This document shows positions 22,216 to 31,445 of a stretch of 64,000 nucleotides of DNA, piece by piece. The position numbers and the translations under genes are program-made. Within the stretch, counting starts at the first letter, position 1. Each line of letters begins with the position of its first letter. Under the pieces are notes generated by a model, which did not search any database, had not been told where the DNA came from, and worked only from the letters and a program-made list of their open reading frames with translations. The stretch covers positions 1,754,631 through 1,818,630 of the forward strand of contig OZ018326.1 in the NCBI GenBank assembly GCA_963969495.1, read 5' to 3'. The DNA comes from Ceratothoa steindachneri (taxonomy: Eukaryota > Arthropoda > Malacostraca > Isopoda > Cymothoidae).

Positions 22216-22309
22216 TCCCAAAAGATTTTTCCGGGTTGGGCAACTTAAAAATGGGGGCAGAAATGAACTTACTTTTGAGCTGAATAAAATGGGAAACAGC
22301 GACATCATT

Positions 22310-23062
22310 CTAACGTAAACGATCGGAGAAATTCTTTTCCTGAAGGGGGCATAGGGGGGCCGAATTTGCAGCGAAATTCGGAACAAATCGCTGATAGGGA
22401 GAAGCTGATCCTAGGATCGATCTTAATGGCTTCTTTGTAATCGGGAGGGGCATGTCGGCGATTGCCTTAATCTTGTTCTCGTGGGGACCTGACTTGCTTT
22501 GTCCTATTTTGAAACCCAAATATTTGATGGTTTCGTGGGCAAACTGGCATTTGTTGGGGCCAATGGTGAGGCCATTTTCACGCAGTTGCTCGAAAAGAGC
22601 TAATAGGGTGGATAAATGGTGATTCCATTTAATTAGTTCTTGGAGCTGACTCTTCTGACGTAGTGTCAGCTGCGCGTCACTATCCAGGTCAGAGGGTTCC
22701 AAAGACTTGCCTGGTAGGGAAGGAGGAGGGTAATCGGCATCAGGTTGGATGCACACTGTCTGGATTACCTTAAGGGACTCCGCGGGGCAATCCTCTTCAA
22801 GCGCCAATGCTTCGTCCAGTTCTACGAAGGTATCTCCATGGGCGCGTTGGTGGTTCTTTTTTTCTTGGGGTCCAGGGACAGTCTCCGTGTCCTTGTCTGG
22901 GGCCTTATCACCTAAGGGTTTTAGTGAATCACATTCCTCTTTTTCCGTCCTAAAGTCCTGGTTAGGGGTCTCCGAGCAATCGGACGGTATCGGGGTTCTG
23001 ATGGGGACGGGCTCCTGGGCTTCTTTCTTATCTCGGCCTTGAGGAAGGGCGGCCTGAAACAC
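22310..23062 (-). pseudogene. Pol remnant: linker and RT thumb
   Basis: This is in the same frame as Gag-protease, just past the amber codon. An acidic, proline-rich linker leads to 'LTLRQKSQLQELIKWNHHL', then jumps straight to 'LFEQLRENGLTIGPNKCQFA' and 'YLGFKIGQSKSG', the block after the catalytic motif, and on to 'RFVPNFAANSAPLCPL' in the thumb. The fingers and palm, with all catalytic aspartates, and the whole integrase expected upstream are absent, yet the frame is kept across the junctions. It ends in a stop at about 22310. Confidence 0.8.
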
Positions 23063-23086
23063 CGGGTCGAAACTTACTTGGGGGCT

Positions 23087-23974
23087 CTATCCTATAAGTA
23101 CGGAACAGAATTTTATGGGTGCTACAATGACTTCAGCCCAGCCATTATAATATTGACACTGCAGGTAACATCTAGCGACGGGGAATCTGTTCGCCCGCCC
23201 AAGGTAGTCACGTACCACCGCAAATTTTTCGTGGTTAGAGGCCACTGGGAGGAGTTCGTCGGACACGATGAAGCATGTACATCCTGTGTCCCTGACGAGA
23301 GTCGATACTCGACAGCTGTCCACGCTGCCCTCCTCATACTTCAAAGTTCCCGCTGAACTTTTATAAAAAAAAAAATTTACCTGGTGGCCTGACGGATGGG
23401 GAGAAGTTTCTGCTTGGGTCTGCACCACCGGGGGAGCCGGGGTTGCATTAATCTGGTGGACTTGGTGGGCTGGTCCGCTTTTAAGCCTAGAATTTTGGGG
23501 GCAATTCCAGCTCATGTGGTTTTCTACACCACAGGTGAAGCATATGGTTGGTCGCTTCGGGAAGAGAGATGGCGGAGAAGTCTTAACGGGAGGTTTGGAG
23601 TCCCGTTGTTGGTATTGGGGAAAGAAGTTTTGGGGTTTTACGGGGCTCGGAAACTTTGTCAGCTTCCCTGGGAAGGAGCGCGAGTCCGTCCTTCTTTCTT
23701 CTCGTTGGATTACTCTTTCCCGTTCCTCTCTTTCTCTTTCTTTTTCTACCTTTTTTCTTTGAACTTCTGCTTTAATCCGAGCTAATTCAATCTGAAGCTC
23801 AGCTTGTCTTATCCGTTCCCCTCTTTCTCTGTCTTCTCGTTGTAGTTCTATTTCTCTTCTTTGCGCCTCTTGAATGTACTCAATTAGTTCTTTTCCGGAA
23901 AGTCCACAGGACTCTCCTTGCGCTTTAAAGATTTCAAACTGAGTCATCTTTGCACTTGGGGGCGCACTAGTCAA
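23087..23974 (-). CDS. Gag-protease polyprotein lacking capsid
   Basis: Open for 295 residues from an ATG at 23974, with a leader of about 340 bp from the LTR. Residues 1-35 are a short lead. Residues 35-100 are an Arg/Glu-rich coiled-coil-like segment. Residues about 100-140 are a basic proline-rich stretch. A CCHC zinc knuckle follows at about 147-160 (CFTCGVENHMSWNC), then the protease with 'VRDTGCTC' near residue 228 and 'FCSVLIG' at the end. The SCAN-like capsid between coil and knuckle in the first gypsy element is missing here without loss of frame. It stops at TAG where the other element has CAG (Gln). Without capsid it cannot build particles by itself. Confidence 0.8.
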   Translation of the reverse strand: MTSAPPSAKMTQFEIFKAQGESCGLSGKELIEYIQEAQRREIELQREDRERGERIRQAELQIELARIKAEVQRKKVEKEREREERERVIQREERRTDSRSFPGKLTKFPSPVKPQNFFPQYQQRDSKPPVKTSPPSLFPKRPTICFTCGVENHMSWNCPQNSRLKSGPAHQVHQINATPAPPVVQTQAETSPHPSGHQVNFFFYKSSAGTLKYEEGSVDSCRVSTLVRDTGCTCFIVSDELLPVASNHEKFAVVRDYLGRANRFPVARCYLQCQYYNGWAEVIVAPIKFCSVLIG

Positions 23975-24270
23975 CCAACTAAAATTCCTTGCAACAAGAA
24001 TTATGCCTCTATAGAATTAGCCTACCTAAATATGGGCACTGACCTATTCGTACTTGGTTTCTCAATCTAAATAACCACTGACTAAAATCACAAAAAAAAA
24101 ACAACAAATTATTATAACCGTTCCTTGAGCTACTCCAGCTTCTTAAGTTTAAAAAAAAAGGGGATAGCAATCGTTAAAACAAAAGGGAATTACTATATTC
24201 TATTATTATAACGAATAACACTATGCTTTACTCGACTGAGACCAGTGTTTGCAAAGATATAGCGTTAAAC

Positions 24271-24288
24271 CTTACACACCTGATACCA
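24271..24288 (-). promoter_or_regulatory. Candidate primer-binding site
   Basis: On the sense strand TGGTATCAGGTGTGTAAG starts with the TGG that pairs with a tRNA CCA end. It lies 23 bases after the 5' LTR, not the usual 0-3, with an AT-repeat in between. Either the AT tract expanded after insertion or the true site is elsewhere. The matching tRNA is not established. Confidence 0.4.
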
Positions 24289-24311
24289 AATTTAAATAGT
24301 ATATATATATA

Positions 24312-25766
24312 TGTCGTAGAATGACTCCCGACGATACCATATATTACACTATTCGTTGAGGGAACTTCCTTAATTATCTTTAGAGTGCGTTTTACTGTCT
24401 GACGGCCGGTATTATGTATCTTCAAAATGCTTAAGAAGTGGAACTGGGCTCAAGGATAATAATATTGCTATCATTAATAAAATAGAGTTTTATTAATAAT
24501 AACTATCAGCAAACACAAAAACGGAAAATATTGACAAACAGAATGGAAAGGGTCGTGGAGACTCGGGCTAATTCAAGGATTTAAGGGATCAAAAAAGGTA
24601 AAACAAATATGGAGTTAATGAGATGGGATGGTTCGATAAACCATTTAAAGCACAGGATGGAATTGACAAATAAGGGATCAGTACTCAAAAGGTGACGCTT
24701 GGCTTACGTAACTTCATTAGGGGGCAGTGGAAGGTACTTGAAGGAATATTCGGTCCGCTGGCGAGTTCCTGCCGAAGGGGGGGGATAAAAGGATCCTGAC
24801 GTGGCGTCTTGGAAAGGAGAACCGTTACTCGACGAACGGCTTGACGAACAATGGCTGTTCTAGGTTGTTCTCTTCTGAACAAAGGGGGGGATGAGAACCG
24901 TCTCTTGTCTACGGGCTCAAGAACAATGGCTGTTCTAATGTTGTTCTCCTTTGAACAACAGGGGGGGTGAGAACCGTTTCTTGGCGAAGGGCTCAAAACG
25001 AACAATGGCTGTTCTAATGTTGTTCTCCTTGAACAACAGGGGGGGATGAGAACCGTTTCTTGGCGAAGGGCTCAAAACGAACAATGGCTGTTCTAGGTTG
25101 TTCTCTTCTGAACAAAGGGGGGGGATGAGAACCGTCTCTTGTCTACGGGCTCAAGAACAATGGCTGTTCTAATGTTGTTCTCCTTGAACAACAGGGGGGG
25201 TGAGAACCGTTTCTTGGCGAAGGGCTCAAAACGAACAATGGCTGTTCTAATGTTGTTCTCCTTGAACAACAGGGGGGGGATGCCTTGGGGACTTGGCGTC
25301 ACTAAAGGCTCGAACCTTTGGCACTCAAGGAATATTGTCCTCCTTCTGGACAAGTGATGGTGAATCTCGAGGTCGAGGTCCCTTGGCGCACAAAGGGAGA
25401 GAGGGTCGTGGTGATGTTTCGCGACGAAAATCTGGATCTCCAATCTGATCTTAGTGGTAAAGTTTCCATATAAATAGCCAGGACATCTCCTTGGCGTGGG
25501 GGAGAATGGGGTGGAAGCTTCGAGGGAACGCACAGCTGGGCCGGAGAAAAATGCCTTATCTGTCCATAAGCCTAACTCGATCTGGCGAGGTCGGCGTATG
25601 GGGGCGAACGGGGGGGACGATAACCTCCTTGTTTAAACATTGGCGTCCGGTAGCTGTTGATAAGACTCCAAGCCTCGAATCGAAGATGCACGTGGGTAGC
25701 CTCATGGTTTTAAGTAAAATGTGATAGAAGTTGAAATGAATGCAGCTCTGAACTCGTTCTATCACA
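24312..25766 (-). repeat. 5' LTR (minus-strand element)
   Basis: Direct repeat of 1455 bp, nearly identical to 19961-21419, with TG...CA termini. It contains the six-unit tandem array at 24846-25279. As the 5' LTR it should carry the promoter, but I could not locate a convincing TATA/initiator pair. A TATAAATAG sequence read on the plus strand at about 25470 is on the wrong strand for this role. Confidence 0.93.
24846..25279. repeat. Tandem palindromic array in the 5' LTR
   Basis: Same six-unit array, unit order and total length (434 bp) as in the other LTR. The lack of unit gain or loss between two LTRs that were identical at insertion supports a young age. Confidence 0.9.
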
Positions 25767-27825
25767 ATCTAGGGATCGATACAATAAAAAGTGTAAGAGA
25801 TCTGCAGTAGAATTGAATAGGAATCACTGCAAGATGAAACCAAAAGAGAAAGATTGAACCAATTCCCAAACACGCATGATTTTACTTAATAGACACAGTT
25901 TTTTTTTGTTGTTTTATAAATTTAAGAGTCTAGCCTGGTGACTGCCTACAACGGTAATGGGACATCGTAGAAAAGGGAAAGATGAAATTCGCTTAGTTGC
26001 ACGAGTAATGAAGAGGATTTGATCTCTCGATCAAGATAGTAAAGATATTTTGGAGTGACAACTTTTCATCTGTGAGAAGAAACGGGCAAATAATGATAAT
26101 GCTGATAAGACCTTCATCTATCTTTTTTTCATAATTTAAATTAAGTGGGATAGTATTTACTGTTTTATATATAGAAATCAAACTGTTGTCTCTATTAAGA
26201 GATTATGATAAAATACGAACCTAAAGATATTAATTGAATACTACTAAACTATTGATTTATTCAAAAGTAAACCCATTGAATAGTAATATATATAGAGAGA
26301 GAGAGAAAATGAGAGAGAAATAGAGAGAGAGAGAGAGAGAGATAAATAGATATCTCTTCTTTCCTTAAATGAATGGCACCTTCCATGAAACTTATATTGG
26401 TATTTTATCTGAACCTCTTACCTCGATGGAAAGGGCGAGAGAGAAATCTTTCTTTGAATACTAATCTCTTTCTGCAGCAATAAAATATGTGATAATGAAG
26501 AAGAATCTAAGAGGAAGCAAAGCAGCTATGATTTCTTCGCTTCAATTTCCAACATGCTCTCTCTTGCTCTTTTTTCGGGAGCCTATTTCAAATCGTTAGT
26601 AAAGTGATTTTTCTTGCTCATAAGCTCACCCGGAAAAACCCGCCCATTTGCCCATTTAAATTGGATGTTAACTGCAAAGTTGTTAGGTTCACACATTTTA
26701 TCTATATAAGGGAATAATTAGCCATTATTTAATATAATGATTCGAGTGTAGTTAGATCGAGAGTTTCGGATCAGGGAAACGAAAAGCGAATATATAAATT
26801 TTTAACTGAAAGTTAGAGGCTTGGACTTATGGCAGATTGATCGAGATTCGCGACACAAAGAGCAATTTTCACATATTTAACATATATAGGTTACGGCGCA
26901 TGAAGACGTTCAAGCTAATAAAAGTTTGTTTTTTTCAAGAAAAGGATTAACCGTTTGGGTAGAGATTAAGAAGTATAATTTTTAGAATAAATTCAAAATT
27001 ATTCTACTATGTTGAAAAAAATGACTCTTCCATAATTTAACCGGAACTTTCATCGTCGAAATGACATTTATTCCACTCAGTACATTATCACCAAATTTTA
27101 AACATTTCTCTGATATTAAGAAGGTAGAAAATAATATCCCATGATCTATTTAATCAAAACCAAATAAATTCTCAAAAATGGTTAGTATTGCTTAGATTAT
27201 TCAAATGGACATTAATATTGTATACAACTTTGCTAAATAAATGTATCTAAATTTGTATATTAAAATATATTTTAATTTGCTTCAAAAGAAAAACTACATT
27301 TTTTGGCTCAATTGAGCTCGAAATATCTTGTTTTTAATCTTCGGTAGAGAAGGTGATAGACAGTGAGCTACTACAACGGGATAGATCATCAGTATTTTAA
27401 AATGAGAACAAATAAGATGAACCAGCAGAACCTTACCGAACAAATTTAATTTTAAACACTCTTCTTATAGGCCACTAATATTTATTGACTTTGCAAGAAA
27501 AGAGCATTTTGGATATATTGGTAATTACACTAAAAATATTGCATTAATTTATATATAAAGAATTCGAGGCCAGGACATTTTAATTTTGCCCCATATGTTT
27601 CAATCATTTCGTATTTTGCGATTCAGGCACGATAACGAATTTTTCCTTTGCACCCTCGTAAGGGACACGGCGATTTGCTTACTGGCCGCCGTGCTGAACT
27701 GATTCAGTGCCCCGTCCGGCCACAACTTAGCATATTTTCCTTCCTGACACTCTGTCTTTTTATCATGCTTCCTCAATTTCAATACAATCTCTCACACAAC
27801 TTTCTTTGGTTGGCCTCAAATTTCT
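25767..27825. other. Unassigned AT-rich DNA with a GA-rich run
   Basis: No coding domain recognised. A (GA)n-rich stretch lies at 26292-26342. The piece at 27600-27825 has open stretches on both strands without motifs and leads directly into the LINE copy starting near 27826. Confidence 0.5.
26292..26342. repeat. (GA)n-rich microsatellite
   Basis: Runs of GA broken by AAAAT and AAAT interruptions, ending in about ten GA units. Confidence 0.9.
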
Positions 27826-29714
27826 TTTCTCGCTATGTCGAAGCGCACAGGCTTCGGTTTTACTTAGCCAACACTAACCAAGATTAAGCTAGTACGCTTC
27901 TGCCGAGATCCACAGCTCCACCCTGACACAGACTTGTTCTAAATGGGATTCCCGTGGAAGTGGTTGACTCGCACCGTTTCCTTGGTCTTGTATTTGACCA
28001 ACGCCTCACCTAGGAGGCTCATATTCGCAGCCTTAGGTCTCTTGTACCCGCGTCATGGATATTCTTCGTTCCGTGATGTGCAGCATCTGGTGCGCGGATA
28101 GGATTTCTGCCTTACGTTATCGATCATTTGTTTGTTCGAAGCTCGAGTACGGATGCAAGTTTTGTGCACTTGCAGCCGAGTGTGTATTGTAAAAGGTGAA
28201 CTCGATCCACTCCACTGGCCTTTGCCTGGAGACCGGTGCCTTCCGAACGTTGCCCAGTGAGAGCTTACCTGACCTTGTCGATGCTGGGAAGATGCTACTC
28301 GCTCTGCGCCGTTCACAGTGCATTATTCGCCTGTACGCACGATCCCAGCGTCTCGGGCAATCGCCAACAGTTCGCACTGCATCCGCAGCTGATCTTGACG
28401 TTGCCTACACCGCCGAAAGACGCAAGTCATACCCTCAGCCCTTTGATTTTAGGGCTAGCAAACTCCTTCTAGACCTGGAAATGGCTCTCGGGCCGATGGG
28501 AACCTCTGGTTCTGCTCAGAACACCATCCTGGATGGTACTGCCTTTGACTATTTGTCGCCACGCCTTTGCTTCCAAAGCTACTACAGCGCTGAGAGTATG
28601 GCGTTCTGCTTTTTTGAAGCAAACTCCGTGTCACGCTGGAACCATACCAGTGAATACGGATGGCTCCTTTTTCTAGAATACGGTCGGTTACTACGCCGTA
28701 TCCCCTCTATTTGAGGTCAGCGGGGTTGTGCCAGGCACTGCGTCATTCTTCATGGCTGAGCTGTTTGCAATTCACTGCTCACCACGGGAGATAACGCATC
28801 GTGCCCGTTTCGGAGACTGAAGTGTGAGTTAGAGTGACTCACAAAGCGCCCTGAGTACTCTCGTGGCATTGAAATCTCTGCCTGCCCTGTTTCGCGAAAT
28901 CCGTGAAGCCACGGTTTGGCGTACCGGCGGATTTTGACATTATCTTCTGCTGGATTCCTAGAGATATAGGCATTGCGGGGAATAAGCGCGCCGATAAGGC
29001 CGCCAAAGAGTGTGCGAGCGCTGGGCGACCAGAGCAGCGTTTAGCTCTTACTTCCACTGTTCCCTGCATTAATACAGGCCACCCACCGGGCTGCTTGGCA
29101 AAGAAAATGAGAGAAGATTGAAGGAATCTTAAAGTTTTGTGCCATTGCGCGGCGACTGTTCACATGGAACTACCCCACAATGCCACGACGGCTTCAGGTT
29201 GAATTTCCGTCGTCTCCGAGGTGGAGACACTCGCGAGTCGCACTGGCATTTGTTCGAGCGCTCGCCTGCGCTTTATTGTGACGATTGTATTGTCCCCCAG
29301 AGTGTTTGGCATATTCTGATTAAATGATCTAGTCCAGGTGATCTTGGCGCAAGGTATGTCTCTCGGTACCTGGACGAGCGGGGTCGCTACCACTTGTTAT
29401 TTGTAGTTAGGACTGGTTTGTGCACGCATACTTGTGGACTATGCGACTTTTAGAGAAGTCTAGTCTCGTCCACTCTATTTGACTATTTTTTGTACGTCGC
29501 ATGTTCCTGCATCGGGGGCTGGCAGTCCTGCCCCCGACGTTTGAGAGCGCTTCCTTCTCATTTCCTTCATGCTTTCTTTCTTTATTATTTTTTGCTTAGC
29601 CTTTTTTTCTTTTTTTTTCTTTGTTATTTTTAAAAATATAGCTGTAATCTGATTACGGCGACTTTTGACTAGTAAGCAGTCCTAGATGGGCTAGCAAATC
29701 TTTTAAAAAAAAAA
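27826..29714 (+). mobile_element. I/R1-like LINE, degenerate plus-strand copy
   Basis: Same family as the copies at 17385 and 62051. It is truncated at the 5' end inside the RT ('RYVEAHRLRFYLA' near 27832) and ends in A10 at 29705-29714. Recognisable blocks in order are 'VVDSHRFLGLVFDQRLT' (about 27960-28010), 'RTPSWMVLPLTICRHAFASK', 'NTVGYYAVSPLFEVSG' (about 28677-28725) and 'SDSQSALSTLVALKS' (about 28830-28880). RNase H continues in broken form to 'GDCSHGTTPQCHDGF', and the tail has 'YCDDCIVPQSVWHILI'. Frame changes are very frequent, so it is the oldest-looking of the three copies. Confidence 0.8.
28677..29330 (+). pseudogene. RNase H and C-terminal tail of the plus-strand LINE
   Basis: The RNase H blocks can be followed across at least four frames: 'VSPLFEVSGVVPGTASFFMA', 'ELFAIHCSPREITHRARFGD' with the catalytic Glu, and 'SDSQSAL' with the catalytic Asp. 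The usual WVPGHVGI block is degraded to 'WIPRDIGIAGNKRADKAAKE' (about 28951-29010). The zinc tail 'CDDC...VWHIL' stops at a TAA where the second Cys would follow. Non-functional. Confidence 0.72.
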
Positions 29715-30330
29715 TCCTTCGCACATTATTTGAAGGAGATCGCAATATCGGACAGTAAATAAGTTAGCTCAAATTTGCTCACGCGCGAAATCATGTCAAA
29801 CACAAAAGGCCTCTTATGCAAAGGAATTAGCGACCAAAACTATTCAGCAGTCACCCCTCTGAGAGACAAATACTAGCATTTTAGTGAAAAACTAAAAAGC
29901 CTGAGTCTTTATTTTATGATTCGCGATTTCATAGACCATTTCAAACCAATGTAAGCTTCAAAGACTTGAACAATGACAAATTGGGAAGATAGGAAGCTAG
30001 ATTACAGGTGGGGGTAAATTAGAGGCAACATCATTAAGGAGGGATGGGATGTCAATGGAGGCTAGCCGTCGATAAGGTTTTGGGATGAAAGGAATCGCGG
30101 TACCCCTGGCCCCAGGCCGCAATCTTCAAAAAACAGCTATTGATCCTCAGTTGGTTGCGATTACCAATTCACGGGTGGGCTAGCCATTGGCGAGCACTTC
30201 ACTCCAAATAACTACAAACATCCCCCACAACACTCAAAAGACACGGATAATGGTATTTCCTTCTAGATGGTAATCCAATGTGGGCCTGCTCCACCGATTC
30301 TAAGAACGAGGTGGGGAATGAAGTGGGAAA
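29715..30330. other. Unassigned DNA upstream of the BEL/Pao fragment
   Basis: No domain recognised. It could hold the decayed protease end of the BEL/Pao element, since the recognisable RT leader begins just after it, but I cannot support that from motifs. Confidence 0.4.
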
Positions 30331-31445
30331 TGAGGTTAATTTGTCCAAGGGCCTAATTTGGAATCGGAGGCTGACGAAATTTTCGAATATGTAGTCAACT
30401 GTGCCCTAAGTCCGTCGCCTTCATATTTCCACCCTTTGAATTTCACAAAATCGGAACTTGAATTAGATTTGGGCCTAGAATATCTGCTTTCCCTAGAATC
30501 TCTCGGGTTAAATGATGCCGATGCGGGATCGATCGACAAATCTGAAAATGAACAGTTCAAAAGGTCGATAGAGCTTAGGAATGGGAGGTATTTCGTTGAT
30601 TTGCTCTGGTTCGATGATATACTTTTCCCAAGTTCCATTCAATTTCAAAATTGCCTTTAGAGAAACAGGGACTAGATCAAGCAAATAGCGAAGTGTTTCA
30701 AAACCAATTAGAGGCTGGAATTTTGAAAGAAATTGCGGTTTAACCCAAAGAATATTTCTTCTATAATTGGATCTTTCATCTCCCTGTAGTAAAAACTGCT
30801 CTGCAGACTACCACGAAAAAACGACCTGTGTTTAATTGCGCTCTGAAATGTGGCGAAGGGCATTCTCTAAACAAGGCTTCCTTCGGAGGAATAAATTTAC
30901 TTGCTTCTCTGTTTTCCCTTCTTTGTAGATTTGGCTCTAACAAATTTGTTCTACTTTCCGACATTAAACAAGCCTTACTTCAAATTCGATTGAAGTCACA
31001 GAGCGACAAGAATCGTTTCTGCTTTTTTTTGGCCTTAAAGAAGGCAGACTTGTTTCTTATAGATACAAATCCCTCATTTTCGGTCTAATCTGCTCCCACT
31101 TTGTGTTAAATTTCATATTAAAACATCATTTCGAGAGTTTTCCTAAATATTGCTACCATTAAGTTTGAATAATTAATTACCCCTGAATCCGATGAAATCG
31201 TTAAAACTAAGAGTAAAGTCCTATTGATGTTTTCTAAATTGTTCATCCCCTCATCGGATTATATCAGCCGTATTAGACTGCTCGTTAGAAAGCTGTGTTC
31301 TAAGAGGTTGGATTGGGATAGTCTAATTACTTGCCGCGTTGTCGGGTCTTGTGAAAAACTTCGAATCGATCTGGTGAAGTTAGTCGAAGTGAAAATTCCA
31401 CTCTATACCATTGCGATAATGATGAGACAAAACTTTAAATAATTC
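30331..31445 (+). pseudogene. BEL/Pao reverse transcriptase fragment
   Basis: Blocks in order on the plus strand: 'FKRSIELRNGRYFVDLLWFD' (about 30557), then after frameshifts 'RPVFNCALKCGEGHSLNKAS' (about 30823), 'GINLLASLFSLLCRF', 'VLLSDIKQALLQIRL' with the motif A Asp (about 30951), 'SDKNRFCFF' and, further on, 'YRYKSLIFGL' (about 31058). The region that should hold YVDD is missing. A later block, 'SKRLDWDSL' (about 31288), matches the BEL/Pao segment after RT. This layout (RDGRY leader, RPVF, DI.QAF.QI) is typical of BEL/Pao rather than gypsy. No paired LTR was identified, so only the pol fragment is claimed. Confidence 0.75.

Larger units (their letters stand above)
19961..25766 (-). mobile_element. 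Complete LTR retrotransposon, gypsy Gmr1-like, internally deleted
   Basis: Two direct repeats, 19961-21419 and 24312-25766, begin TGT and end ACA. They are flanked by a perfect 5-bp duplication ATCTA (19956-19960 and 25767-25771), so this is one intact insertion. The interior (2.9 kb) is coded on the minus strand: gag start, zinc knuckle, protease, linker, RT thumb, RNase H, then polypurine tract. Capsid, integrase and the RT active site are absent. By eye the LTRs differ by about 8 substitutions and 2 small indels in 1.45 kb, implying recent insertion. Such a copy could have moved only with proteins supplied in trans, unless the deletions came afterwards. Confidence 0.92.

Noticed and set aside
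19961..25766. Segmental duplication instead of LTRs
   Set aside because: TG...CA ends, the ATCTA target duplication, the adjacent polypurine tract and the gag-pol interior identify LTRs.
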